Source: Seminavis robusta (lineage: Eukaryota; Bacillariophyta; Bacillariophyceae; Naviculales; Naviculaceae). Taken from it: a stretch of 26,724 nt of DNA. The notes under the pieces were generated by a model. It saw only the letters and a list, made by a program, of their open reading frames with translations, did not search any database and was not told where the DNA came from. The position numbers and the translations under genes were made by a program. The stretch covers positions 1 through 26,724 of the forward strand of contig CAICTM010001568.1 of NCBI GenBank assembly GCA_903772945.1, given 5' to 3'. This document shows positions 1-10,627 of the stretch, one piece after another (position 1 is the stretch's first letter; each line of letters begins with the position of its first letter).

Positions 1-480
1 GAAAAGAGAGAGATAGGGTAGCTGAAAGCTATTGTGTTTGTTAACAAAATGCACTACGCTAAAAGCTAGTGTAAAGATCTTTCGAGTGTTTTGAGTTTGA
101 GAGAATGAAAGTTATGAGAGAGATTAGAAAGCTATGAAAACTAATCAACGAGAGAGATCATCATCAGGGATCGTAGATCTGGCTTCCCGCGGGAGACTAT
201 AAAGTGTGATAGAGTAGGTTGCGGTAGTAATCCTACGTCTCTCCACGATCCTAAAAACGGAACGCGTGGAAGGTTTGTCTAGCCTGGATCTAGTAGCGTG
301 GAAGTACTCCACGCTGGCTAAATATCTAGAGCGATGTTTCATCATCAACCTAGTATGACTAGCGCGGTCATTGAGAACCCTGTCTCAAATGACTATTCAC
401 GAGAGACTCAGTCATGAGTCGAACTCAAACCCTATCTAGGATCGAGTCGCGAATAAGGCTAAGAGCCGTGTATTGCACAA
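1..480. other. Hairpin-rich non-coding segment, possibly an intron or mobile-element end
   Basis: No protein of credible length is encoded here. The first ~130 bases are purine-rich and repetitive (GAGAGA-type). A TATAAAG box-like string lies at about 198-204. Four inverted repeats follow within about 240 bases (listed separately). The downstream glycosyltransferase-like reading frame is open only back to a TAA at 460-462, and recognisable coding similarity begins near 481, so this block is either an intron (a possible acceptor CACAAG ends near 481), or foreign DNA such as a long terminal repeat that cut the gene. No reverse transcriptase or matching second LTR is visible in the window, so the mobile-element reading is inference only. 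Confidence 0.3.
185..420. repeat. Cluster of four palindromes/hairpins
   Basis: Seen directly: TCCCGCGGGA at 185-194 is a perfect 10-bp palindrome; AGCGTGGA (295-302) pairs perfectly with TCCACGCT (308-315) across a 5-nt loop; GTCATTGAGA (367-376) pairs with TCTCAAATGAC (383-393) apart from one bulged A; GACTCA (405-410) pairs with TGAGTC (415-420) across GTCA. Such density is unusual for the non-coding DNA in this window. It could be a structured RNA, a regulatory region with dimer sites, or part of an LTR. Confidence 0.6.
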
Positions 481-2412
481 GCAACACTGCACTTCCCTGT
501 GGCATTTTGGGGATTGTACTTGCCCATTACTGTTAATGGACGAGTCAGTGATATCTGGCGATCTTACATAGTTCAGCGTCTATTGAGGGAGCTGGAGGCA
601 CCAGCCCGTGTTTTGTACAGTCCACCCATGGTCACTCAGTTTTGTAATGCTCATGACTATGCTGGTGATTTTGTTGCCGAACAGCATTTGTATCTCCGTA
701 CAGAAGCATTGCTGGAATTTTTGGACAGCTGGAGATCCAGCACAGAGGGAAGTGCGGGCGATTCATTACAAGCACGAATTGAAGATCTTTGGATTGAACT
801 ATACAAAAGGCAGTATATTGAAATGGCAGATGTAAAAGCAGTCCAAGAATGGCTCACTGCTCTCCAACAAGGTGGGTACAAATTTCCAGCCATCCAAGAC
901 AAGGTCATTAATCCAAGCACAGGTGGAGTTGAAGACCGCCGAGAGTGTGCACGTAAAAGACTCACCAACTGGGACGAACCAAAGCCTACTATGATGGGAG
1001 GCTCCAACTTTGGTGCCCTGACATTTGATCGCCCCAGTGGAATGTCCATTGCCCGGTTGCTGGCAGAATACGAGGTGGTCAACCCCTTCCCACACAGTGT
1101 AGACCTGGTTTGTCGTGCTGGGGCAAAACATGGTCCGTGGGAACTGGCTGTCATGGTCAAGAGTCTAGAACTCTACTGGCCCAGGTGTGCAGGTCGTGTT
1201 GTCATCGTTCTTGATGTTGGCGATGAAGAGTTTGCTAGACAAAACATCCCATCTTGGGTTGAAGTGATGTATTCAACATTTGAGTATGGCATGCCAGGCA
1301 GACTTGGGAACCAGCTTTTCAACATGTACACTGAGCAGCAAGGGTCGTCTGAGTATGTGGCGATTATGGACACAGATACAGCATTCCATACCCCCATCAC
1401 CCCGGATATGTTGTTCAACCTTGAAAAAGAGGGTGCTCCGCCTTACATCATGGCAGAGACAACCTACCAGAAGGGGATGTGGAGCAAGGGTGATGAGTGG
1501 ATGTTTCATGGTGACTCGGATGATTGGAATTTCATGATTAAGCTGCCGACAGTCTGGCCTCGAGCCATGTTCCCTCAGTATCGAGCGGATGTTGAAGCAA
1601 TGCATGGCAACAAGAAGGAGACTACAGCACTCTGGAAGGATATGTGGGAGGCGGATAGAATTTGGTGGAAGATGTCCCAATTTTGTCTGCTAGGGAATTG
1701 GATGGTGCGTCATTGGAAAGGTTCTTCTTTTGATTTAAGGAATGAAACCGACATCCCAGCGATGCGTTATGGAGTTCACCTTCCATACTACAGAGGGCTT
1801 AACTTTGGCACAAAAAAGGGTTTTGAGAACCCTGAACAATTCCAGAAAACAGGTCGTGAACAAATTCTGAGGGGTGTGTGTGAGCTTTTCTGCCATGAAA
1901 CACCACGCAAGGACGGGTCACCACCAGCTGCAGGACTTGCAGATGGAAACCTACCCAAGCTTCGTGAATGTGGTGCAAAGTGTCCAAACCCAATCCAACA
2001 GCCAAATGACATGTACTTCAAATATGAGAAAATTGTGTATGGAACCCCAGAAATGTGTCTTGCTATTTTGGCCAACCATTTTCAACCATTCAAAGTGGTG
2101 ATGGGTTCTGTCATTTCCAATGCAACCACCACCACCACACCACCAACTAACTTTTTGACATGCATCCGATTTTCACATGCATGCTTTATAATCCTTGGTT
2201 TTAAATGTTATTGCGGGATTGTTGTGTCATTAACCTGTGTGGCTGACTGGTTCCTGGCCTTGTATGGGAGAATACAAACAACGATGCGTACGGATGCAAC
2301 AGTTCAAAATCGTAGGCAAAAGCCCCGTGATCTGTGGGTACGATTCGGTAGGTACGTTGTAGGTCCCGAGTTTCAACTATTACGAGATAGCACGGTGATT
2401 GTGGCAGGTTGA
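481..2412 (+). CDS. STELLO/DUF288-like glycosyltransferase-related protein, 5' partial
   Basis: The frame is open from 463 to a TGA at 2410-2412, but no ATG occurs before 628, and similarity already starts upstream of that, so the true start lies in an unseen exon or has been lost. The opening residues (FWGLYLPITVNGRVSDIWRS, from about 502) match the signature of the DUF288/STELLO family, Golgi glycosyltransferase-like proteins described in plants. Further on, a second block (LVCRAGAKHGPWELAVMVKS, about 1110-1170) leads to a strand followed by an acidic DTD motif (EYVAIMDTDTAF, DTD at 1369-1377), which looks like the metal/nucleotide-sugar DXD site of a GT-A fold. After about 2100 the protein runs into a Thr-rich stretch encoded by an ACC microsatellite (about 2125-2145) and then a tail with no recognisable pattern, which may be read-through of non-coding DNA. 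Upstream membrane anchor and any earlier domain are missing. Family assignment is from recall of the motif; substrate unknown. Confidence 0.6.
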   Translation, partial: ATLHFPVAFWGLYLPITVNGRVSDIWRSYIVQRLLRELEAPARVLYSPPMVTQFCNAHDYAGDFVAEQHLYLRTEALLEFLDSWRSSTEGSAGDSLQARIEDLWIELYKRQYIEMADVKAVQEWLTALQQGGYKFPAIQDKVINPSTGGVEDRRECARKRLTNWDEPKPTMMGGSNFGALTFDRPSGMSIARLLAEYEVVNPFPHSVDLVCRAGAKHGPWELAVMVKSLELYWPRCAGRVVIVLDVGDEEFARQNIPSWVEVMYSTFEYGMPGRLGNQLFNMYTEQQGSSEYVAIMDTDTAFHTPITPDMLFNLEKEGAPPYIMAETTYQKGMWSKGDEWMFHGDSDDWNFMIKLPTVWPRAMFPQYRADVEAMHGNKKETTALWKDMWEADRIWWKMSQFCLLGNWMVRHWKGSSFDLRNETDIPAMRYGVHLPYYRGLNFGTKKGFENPEQFQKTGREQILRGVCELFCHETPRKDGSPPAAGLADGNLPKLRECGAKCPNPIQQPNDMYFKYEKIVYGTPEMCLAILANHFQPFKVVMGSVISNATTTTTPPTNFLTCIRFSHACFIILGFKCYCGIVVSLTCVADWFLALYGRIQTTMRTDATVQNRRQKPRDLWVRFGRYVVGPEFQLLRDSTVIVAG

Positions 2413-2706
2413 CTAGAACCAAGAAATGGTTATTATTGGGTAGTCTAGATTGGCTTGCATCAGCAACTCGGTCGTCTCACTTTTGGCTTGAAGATCCACA
2501 AATTATCTGACTCTAGTACTAGTTGGTTGTATTCTATCGAGGGTTATAAATTATTGAAAAGTTATGATGCGGGGGTTGAAGTAGCGATTCGATTCCAAGT
2601 AAGTTGTGAGACCCCAATTCTGACCAATAGCGAGACAAATCCATCTAAACACTCAACAAGTGTGGTGCTCCGACAGCCGAAACTGATCCCCGGTCGTCGC
2701 CCAGTA
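2413..2706. other. Intergenic region between convergent genes
   Basis: Separates the stop codons of the convergent genes ending at 2412 (+) and 2707 (-). I see no gene, RNA or strong repeat in it; both 3' untranslated regions must lie here. Confidence 0.5.
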
Positions 2707-3750
2707 CTAGACATCCTTGCGGAGGCTTCCTTTCAGATAGCGACGTGTGCCTCCTGCACCACCACGAGCCAGCTGATTGCCCATCTTCATGTCATCCTTG
2801 GCATCCGAGTCGGGTGTCTTCTGCTGTGGGTTCCCGTTGCCGTTGCCGTTTCCATTGGCATTGCCTGGTCCGCTTGGGGCTGGAGTGGGGACTGGAGTTG
2901 GGGCTGGAGTTGGCACCGGAGTTGGGGCTGGACTGGGCACGGGAGTGGGTGACTGAGTTGGGTGTGGTGTAGGCTGCGGTGTAGGCTGTGGTGTTGGCTG
3001 TGGTGTTGGCTGTGGTGTTGGCTGTGGTGTTGGCTGTGGTGTTGGCTGTGGTGTTGGCTGTGGTGTAGGCTGTGGTGTTGGTGGATATGTCGGCTGTGGT
3101 GTTGGAGGATTTGTGGGCTCAAGAGTTGGAGGATTTGTTGGCTGTGGTGTAGGAACTGGAGTGGGAGCAAGGGTGGGTTGTCTGGTAGGATTAGGCGTTG
3201 GGTCAGGACCAGAGCCCATGGGTGGTGCTCGTCCGACATTGGGGTTGTAATTCGGATTGAATTCTCCGCAGCCGCATGGTTCGTAGGCAAAGTGCTGGAT
3301 GGTATCGCACAAATGATCCGGGATCCAGCCACCTTGTCCATATCCGTAGTACTGAGCGCAGGATCCAACTCCAATGTAGAGCATATTGATGACCATTCCA
3401 GTGTTGTAGGGGTAGTCACCAGTCCAGCAGATGTCACAGAGCTCGTAGGGTCCCGTCTCACCTTGGAAAGCGGGCGGCAACGTAGGCACTTGTTCAATGG
3501 GACCGGGTTCTTGACTACCGCAGCAAATGGGGCGATACTGGGAGATCTCAGACTGACATGCATTGGAGTTTGGGTTGCTAATAAGAGCCATGTCGATCGA
3601 CTTGAGGGCACAGGTTTTTCCGTTCGAATCGACGTGGTGAAGTGGCCAGTTGATACCGTCGACACCATTCTCACAAAGGTTGCAGAGAGCTCCAACGTAG
3701 ACGCCGCAACAGACAAATAAGAGCAGAGAAAAGCGTAGTCGATTGATCAT
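2707..3750 (-). CDS. Secreted Cys-rich protein with PTPQ-repeat stalk
   Basis: 347 residues, single exon, ATG at 3750-3748 and TAG at 2709-2707. Residues 1-21 form a clear signal peptide (basic start, then a hydrophobic core rich in Leu/Val/Cys). Residues ~22-165 contain two similar Cys modules: each opens with C-x2-C (LCNLC; LCDIC), continues through isolated Cys and closes with CC or CGC, suggesting an internal duplication of a small disulfide-bonded domain. Residues ~180-300 are a Pro/Thr stalk made of P-T-P-x units, with about nine perfect PTPQ repeats. The tail is Gly/Asn-rich (GNGNGNGNGN) and then basic. No C-terminal membrane span, so export outside the cell or into the wall is inferred. 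Similar layouts occur in secreted algal and oomycete proteins, where PT stalks are likely O-glycosylated. Molecular function unknown. The long antisense frame over it is a by-product of the repeat. Confidence 0.8.
   Translation of the reverse strand: MINRLRFSLLLFVCCGVYVGALCNLCENGVDGINWPLHHVDSNGKTCALKSIDMALISNPNSNACQSEISQYRPICCGSQEPGPIEQVPTLPPAFQGETGPYELCDICWTGDYPYNTGMVINMLYIGVGSCAQYYGYGQGGWIPDHLCDTIQHFAYEPCGCGEFNPNYNPNVGRAPPMGSGPDPTPNPTRQPTLAPTPVPTPQPTNPPTLEPTNPPTPQPTYPPTPQPTPQPTPQPTPQPTPQPTPQPTPQPTPQPTPQPTPHPTQSPTPVPSPAPTPVPTPAPTPVPTPAPSGPGNANGNGNGNGNPQQKTPDSDAKDDMKMGNQLARGGAGGTRRYLKGSLRKDV
2972..3079. repeat. 12-bp coding minisatellite (PTPQ units)
   Basis: Nine contiguous 12-base units on the + strand with consensus GGCTGTGGTGTT. 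Six or so are identical; the others differ at one or two bases. The unit length is a multiple of three, so copy-number change adds or removes whole PTPQ tetrapeptides in the secreted protein without breaking its frame. Degenerate related units flank it on both sides (about 2880-2970 and 3080-3180). Confidence 0.9.
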
Positions 3751-4003
3751 TGTAATGAATTCCGATGTATGAAAGACAAGTGAACTTAGTTGATGCTAGA
3801 AAATTGGTTTCGAGGCGAAATTGTGAGCCAAGTGAGTTTTCTGAACGAGAAACCATCCGAAGTTTCAAAGTAGATTAAAATCAAAATCGATCAAAAAGCT
3901 CAGTAGCCTAAAAAGAAGACCATGATGGCCCTTTGTCGAGTTTGATATTTGAAATCAAAGGAGTTTCGCATCGTTTGACTCGTCATCTGTACAACACTTT
4001 GAT

Positions 4004-4021
4004 TGTACCGGTAGCGGTACA
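4004..4021. repeat. Hairpin of the GGTAC type
   Basis: TGTACCG (4004-4010) is the exact reverse complement of CGGTACA (4015-4021) with a GTAG loop. It is one of many short palindromes with a GGTAC core found in intergenic DNA of this window. Confidence 0.7.
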
Positions 4022-4728
4022 GAAGAACAACATGTGAAACACATTTCAAAATCGACCAAAATGTGAGGCGAGCAAAGCTTGGCTTCGATTCCCGCGTTTT
4101 TTACCTAAACCACCAAAAAAAGGTCCAGTCACGGTTACGTTCCGATTTAGCCTCGCCTCCGTCTTTGCCACAGGGACTTGACATTTTTGTTGCACCTCGA
4201 CTAGGGCTGTACTGGATAGCAGGTCTTGAAGGCATTGCCTCTGTCGCCAGGACATGTACTCGAGTAGTGGAGTGCTAAGAGCTGCTGGTTCAGGGCTGTC
4301 TTCTCCGTGGAGTTTTCCATCGGTTGCCGTTTTGTTTATACGGAAGACATCAAGTAGTAAGTTTCACTGTGATATTCGGCCCTAGGACATGCGAAGCTAG
4401 CTCATGGCTTTCTACCGGCCATGTGCGTAAGAATAAGCCCCGTTCGTCGTGGTGTCATGGGGATTACTGGAGGGAAGTGAATTCCAATACTCTGAGTTGG
4501 TTGCTGATACTAGCTAGTACGGCAGTTACATCAAACATTCATCAGATGGTGAGAGGCGAAGGAGGAAGTGCTAGTTGGGGTGATGCACAACAGTACTGTA
4601 CTATACCAGTAGCTATAGAGTTGCCCTACAGTAGTGCTGAGTGGAGACGGAACTCTTCTCTCACCGGTAGCTGCTAGGCATAGATCCAACAAAAGAGCAC
4701 GACCATTCGGGTTGGTCGCGTCGCTGCA

Positions 4729-4742
4729 TACCGGTACCGGTA
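4729..4742. repeat. 14-bp perfect palindrome TACCGGTACCGGTA
   Basis: The 14 bases equal their own reverse complement and contain overlapping ACCGGT and GGTACC sites; a further CGGTAC follows at about 4748-4753. It could be a dimeric protein-binding site or the core of a dispersed short repeat. Confidence 0.7.
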
Positions 4743-5017
4743 GCTATCGGTACGATCCCGACGACCAAACAGGTGTATCGGTCTTACATTGGGCGATCAC
4801 ACTACATGGCCGCTCGTAGAAGAAGACTAAAGGGTGTCAATCTAGTCTATGTGGCTTTTACTGTGTACAATAGCATTCTTGATGGGAACTTGAAGACCAC
4901 CTAGCCGTCAGGGTAGCTTCCCAAGTCAAGACTAATTGAAAAAGCAATCGTTGGGTCACTCCCCACCACAACATTGATGATGATCAAGGCATGAGGATGC
5001 TCTGAAGCAATAAGCAC

Positions 5018-8000
5018 TCAATTCTTCACAACTCTCTTCTTGACAGCATAGGCTTCAGTTGTAGTTTTTGTAAGTCTCTCGAACACATTCTGCTGAGTAT
5101 ACCCTTCGTTTCTTGATTTGGGCGGTGGCGACTTCGCCCTGCCCGGCGATCTACCGGCGATTCTTGTAGGAGATGTCCCACGACTGCTTGTCTTGGGCTT
5201 GAACTTGGGACGAGCGGGAGACTTGATTCTCGATGAAGATGGCAAGGGTATCTTTGTGGGCATTGGAGTTCCTTCGCCTGCGCTCGGAGTAAGGTCGGCC
5301 GTTTGAGCGCTGGAACGCTTTGGTCGATTGTCGTGACTAGGACCATCGTGGAGTGTATCAGGATGTTTGCCGGCAAAAGATTGAGTTGTAGTCTTGGTCA
5401 GCCTTTCGAACACATTCTGTCGAGTATATTCCTTGATTTTCCTAGCAGCATCTGCTGCGTTTGACCTCGTCGTAGATGCCTCACCGAGCCGATGCCCGGG
5501 TGCAGCAGTGATTATATCCACGTTGCTCTCCAGCAAACTATCCAAAAGGCGTTCGGCGGAGCTTTCCTGATGCTCCTTCTGCAATTCTGATTGGGAGTGA
5601 TGCTTCTCTCTCTGGGTTCCAGTGAAGTGTGTGGGGTTCACGAGCCGTTCGAAAACGGACCCTTCCGTTTCGCCATGTGAACTATGAGACTTGGCCGAGC
5701 CTGAACTCCTCAAAGAAGATGACTGGGTTATCTCCCCAATTGCGTCGTCGGCAATGCCATTGAATTTCGACTCAGGTTTCCCAGTTGAGCCGTCCGTGCT
5801 AGTCTCCGGAGGACCCTCCTCCATGAGCAACGTACCGGTATCAACCATCAGTGTGTCTTCTAGCAGACTTTCAAGAACATCATCAACATTATGATGCGTG
5901 TCACCATCAGGTGGGTTCAATTTTGAGCTCGCGTGAGGTGGTGTATTGTTATAATCAACGAGATCTGGCATTTTCAAGGCAACAGATTTCTTTTCCTCTT
6001 GCACCCGTACTTCTGCTTCGAAGATGCCTTCGACTCCTTGCAGTGACGGGGGGAGCTTTCCTTCCGCTATAAATGCCAAGTCTTCCATAATCTCGTCCGC
6101 CCAATCCGGGGCCTCCTCTTCGTCCGCTTCGTCTTCGTCGTCATCTGCACCGCTCATAAACTCCCACTGTTTCATTGATTGTGGCGACGTTTCGGGCTGA
6201 ATTATGTTTGGACAGGAATGCCGTCTTGCCATTGGCGACATCGGCCCAGGTGACTGTAGTAAAGCCTTCTTGATTATGGCGAGACAAAGTCGGCTGCTGC
6301 TGTACTCGTCTTCCTGCTCTGATTCCGTACTGTTGGGCTTCGTCAATTCTTCGCGTATTTGACGCAGCGTCGCACGGAGAGAGGACACACGAACTTCAAG
6401 CTTTTCATATTCTTCGTTCTTTGCCGCCAAAGAGGCCTTGATCTCCTCCTTCTCCACGCGGTATGAATCATTGACTTTATTTTCTGCCTTCAGTTCTCGA
6501 AGATGCTGCTCTAGCACACCGATTCTCTCGTTTGCAAGGATCAACAGCTTCGAACTTTCGACAGATTCATCTCCCGAAGAATCAGAGGCAGCAGTCACGG
6601 AATTACCCCGTCGAGAACCATCTGGAGGGTTGTCGTCTCCACTCTTCACGAGCGACATCAAGGACAAAATCTGCTCCTGGTGATTCATTGATATGTTGGC
6701 AAAATCCTGCTGCGAGTCTTGAACGTAGGAACGGAATGCCACCTGCTTAGCCTCATTGTCCATCTGACACTCTCGCAACTTTTCGTCAAGAGAGGATGCT
6801 GTTTTCGCCAACGAAGCAATACGGCGTCGCTCCCTTACTACCATCCCAAACAGAACCCTTGCCGCAATCTCCGACGATTTTCCAGCATCTAAACCTGCAA
6901 CAAAAACTGGAGTATTAGAACATAGATCGTCGGGCTGTCCATGAATGACCAACGTCCAACACAAACTTACCCTTGCAAAGTTTTGTGAAGTCTTTGCCAT
7001 ACAAAAACGAGTTCATACTACCGGCTTGGTGCTTTTCGTCGCCAGACACAGGAGGACTTCGCTTTCCAAGACGATGAGCGAGCTTCCTTATTCGATCCTC
7101 TTCATACTGGATCCTCAAGTCAAGAGCCTGGATTTCTTCGTTTGATTCTTCGGTCTCTTGCTCCACAAGCTCACTACGCTGCAAAGTCAACTGCATGTGC
7201 TCCTCCCATCCACGTGCCAGTTTGTCCGCAAGGGCTTCTTTCCTGCCAACCTCTGCCACCTTTTTGTCAAAGTAATCACGCAGAGAATCTGTGTCTACCG
7301 CACGACTAGAATTGGCCGGATCGCGACTCTGGTCTTTGCTGAGCGGCCGCTTCCCTCGTCGTCCAACAATGACAGAGTCCAAACCTGCCTTCGCCATCAC
7401 GCCTTTTTTGATCTGAAGCATTCGAATCGTCTTCTCCGCATCCTTGTATTTCGCTCGGAGCTGGCCGAGTTGTTGTACTTTCATCTTGGTGACTTGGTTC
7501 GCCTTTTCGGCTTCCGAAGCCTTTTGATTTGAAATCTTTTGCCACTTACGAGTCTCGCGATCCTTTTGTAATACTTCTTTCTTGAGCCTCTTGATTTCCA
7601 GTGCGTGGGCTTTGCGTTCGTCGGCTAGTTGCTTTTGCATGGAAACCTTTCTCTCTTTCATGGCCCTCACGTCGCTTTGTAGCTTTTTGATCTCAGTTGC
7701 ATTCTTGGACGAAACCGCGGTCAAATCCTTGAGCTGCAGTTTCTGCTTTCTAATGCCCGCAATGTGCTCTTCCTTCTGTTTGAGCTCCTCCTCGAGATCT
7801 TTGGTGTCGTGATTGTTTTCCTTGAGTCTCTCCATTTCTGCAATGATCTTGAGGCGTTCTTCCTCCTTTTGATCAAGCAGAGCTTCCATCTCATGAAGCT
7901 TGCCTTCGTAGAATTCTTTCATGGACTGTGGCAGGTGACGACACCGTATGATGAGATAACAGCAGCACAACTTCACAAGTCAACACATGATAAACGTACC

Positions 8001-10627
8001 GAGTATTTCGCTTGGCTGCATTGCAGTTGTGATATAAGCTCCTCCTTTGACTCAATAACTCGAGATATTTCCAGAAGGTCTGCTTCGATTTTTGCTTGCC
8101 GTTTTGCTGCGTCCTTTCCCTCGGACTCGGCCTGAGCCAAGGCAGGATCCCCTACCACCCGGGGTGTATTCTGCTGGTCTACAATCATCACTTCATCCTC
8201 GTCGTCGATATGGCTGTACTTCAGCGTCAGTGCTGTCAAATGTTCCTCTTCTGCCTTCTCCTCTGAATCGGCGGGTTCGAGCGAACTATCATTGGCTTCT
8301 TTGCCCGTCTCTTTCGGAGTGGTTTCTTGTGGTGTAGAAACCGACTTTGACGACAGCAGCTCATTCTGAATGGCAGCAAGGCGTTCTCTCTCTGCCAGCA
8401 TATCCTGGCTGGCTTTTTCAATCGAGAATCTCGCATCAGCTTCAGAGGGGTCCCGTCGGTCCACAGCATGCGACCGAGCCATCCGGAGCTCCTCTTTCAA
8501 GCGGCCAATTTCCTTCTCGTACTCGGTGGCACGATTCACAAAGGCTTGGTCAATTGGAATGGGCGAATTGCCGCCATCAGGCGTCGCAACCGCCTCCAGT
8601 TGAAGCTTGTAAAATTCCTTTTCTGCCAGCGTAACATGCAAGCGTTCTTCCACGGCATAGTTTTCGGTTCTGCATCGTTTCAGTTGATTGGTTGTTCTGC
8701 TCAATTCTCCTTCCAGGTCCTGGAGTCGTTGCTGTTGCTCAGCTTGCGGAGGTTCGGGAGTTATTAGTCTGGGATGCCGTAATGGAGAAGGCGTATCCTT
8801 GGCCCGAGATTCCTCGGTTTGTTGCTGTTTGCCAGGAGTCTTATTGTTATTTTGATTCGCAGCTGACGCTTCACTTCCTTGCACAATGGCCAGCAGGTCC
8901 TGCCTGGTGAATGCACCTCCAACCAGATCGCCGCTATCTTTGGCCCGCAACAAATCCGCCGCCAAAGCCTGAACCTGTGCTTTGAGTTCGGCAATCATTC
9001 TCGTCCGTGCATCGACATTGACAACCGCCCTGTTCTGAATGTTCTTTGCACGATTTGCATATCTCAAACAGTTGAGTGACTCCTCCATGTTGGTGGATGA
9101 GGGTGAAACACACTATTGAATTCAGCGAATTGTTGTTTTGAGTTTGTTTGTCAGAAATTTTGATTTTTGGGTCAAGGTCAAGTCGCAATGTTTCGGGGGA
9201 CATCAAAGCGTTGCAGAAAAAACACATGGTACAAACAAGGTGAGATTTCTTTTTGATTCAACAAACAAAAATCCACTTCCAGACAAGCTCCAACAATTTT
9301 TACTAACCGTAATCATCAATGTTTTGTGATTCCCCCCCAACGATCCTTTGAGGAGCCGTGTCAATTTACTATCCCGATACGGCACAAATGCCTTTCCTCG
9401 TTTTTTAGGATCACCCAAGGCAGAAATGACATTTCCCAAAACGAGCAACCCCTTGTTGATCCCAATGCCTTCTTTTAATCGCACGCCCTGTGCCCGAGTT
9501 CGTTTTTGTCGTTCCGATCCTGCTAAATCTACAAAATTGAATTTGGAACGTTTTTGTTGTGGTCCACTACCGTGTGTTGTGGACTGTTCCATGAGAATGG
9601 AGAAAATGGCATGCGAGCGAGAGGAAGATTCGTTCATGCTAGTTGCGGCAGTGACTCTTCGTAGCATGCCCTTGGTCAGACAACGCAAAGCTTCTTCGGC
9701 CGATTTGACCACTTGACAAGTGGCTCCCACCACTTCTGGCTCATCATTGCCAATATCCCGAATGGTGAGTCGTTCCTGCGCATTCGTAGTAGACGATGCT
9801 AGCAAATCCCGAATGTCTTCGCCATAAATTTCCAAGAATTGTACTCGCACTTGAAACTCAAATGCCGCTGCTTCCTGTTTGTTGTTGTTGATTGATTTGG
9901 ATTTGCTTCTACTACTTGTAGTGCGTTGTGGTGAGTTGGTTGGTGATTTAGTACTGGGCAGGCTGGCGGAAGCGGGAGAATTGGGCAGACTGCTGAGTTC
10001 CAGCTGTCGTTGTTGTAATTGTTGAAAGAGAGAACTGACAGCCCTGGGAATCATTCCTGAGGAAGTCTCTTCTGGAGCGGAATGACAGGTAGACGGTCCA
10101 ATGACAGTGTGTGTTTTTCCGGAACCTGTTTGCCCATATGCCAGTATTGTTGCATTGTATCCTTCTAGACATCTCTCTACCAATGGAGCGACACGGTGTT
10201 CATAGACTTGTACTTGTGTAGAGCTGATAGGAAACACTTCATCAAATGTGAACGTGGGTCCTGTCGATTCCGGTCCAATTTGAATGGTAGTGGGCCGACC
10301 ACGGAGGGGTGGAAGTATATGAATGCAAGAACCACATCCTGACTCTAGTGATGACAAGAGAGGCCGTACTCTCACAGCCACTTGTACAGAAGAAGCCGAG
10401 CCAGACGAAGAAGAAGGCCTCGTTGGTGAGGATGCCGTCTTCATGGTCACCAAGGATAGGTCATTCGTGATGGCACTCGCATCGTCGTCGGTGCACACAG
10501 AGGGACTGCTAGGGTTGTTGCTGTTACTATAAACCAGATTCTGATGTTGTGGAACAGATACGGAAGGAGATTCTTCTTGCTGTTGTTGCTGTTGGTGATC
10601 CAAGTGTTCGCTGTGGTTGCCTGTCAT
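5018..10627 (-). CDS. Kinesin-4-like motor protein, four exons
   Basis: Plus-end-type microtubule motor, probably of the kinesin-4 (KIF4/KIF21/chromokinesin) group. Exons on the minus strand: 10627-9308, 9112-8000, 7925-6971, 6894-5018; introns 195, 74 and 76 bp, all GT-AG; phases agree and the joined frame is 5265 nt (1754 aa). Residues ~1-79 are Gln/Ser-rich. The motor runs ~80-460: VRVRPL, P-loop GQTGSGKT (165-172), switch I SSSRSHA (~334-340), switch II DLAGSE (367-372), and YANRAKN closing the core. A ~50-residue Ser/Lys insert (~205-255) sits before the FLEIYGEDIRDLL segment. A long charged coiled coil (roughly 600-1130) includes KVSMQKQL, KWQKIS and EAEKANQV, which resemble KIF4 stalk segments. 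The tail is acidic, then basic with SP/TP sites, and carries three VFERL motifs. Role in spindle midzone, chromosome or intraflagellar/cortical transport cannot be decided from sequence. All catalytic motifs are intact. The ATG at 10627 is the first in frame with the motor. Confidence 0.88.

Larger units (their letters stand above)
3751..5017. other. Intergenic region, no gene recognised
   Basis: About 1.27 kb between the start of the secreted PTPQ protein and the 3' end of the first kinesin. Small frames at 4046-4255 (-), 4063-4278 (+) and 4324-4677 (+) have no compositional or motif support. The stretch must hold the promoter of the PTPQ gene and the kinesin 3' end. It carries two GGTACC-type inverted repeats listed separately. 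Confidence 0.5.

Noticed and set aside
2972..3079. Tandem 12-bp repeats as a CRISPR-like array
   Set aside because: Units are contiguous without spacers, in frame inside a gene, and the genome is eukaryotic.
2962..3720. 252-codon + strand frame with Trp/Cys/Leu repeats
   Set aside because: Shadow of the PTPQ minisatellite; the minus-strand reading has a signal peptide and paired Cys modules.
4046..4677. Small frames on both strands in the 3.8-5.0 kb gap
   Set aside because: Each is under 120 codons, they overlap one another and no recognisable protein pattern is present.
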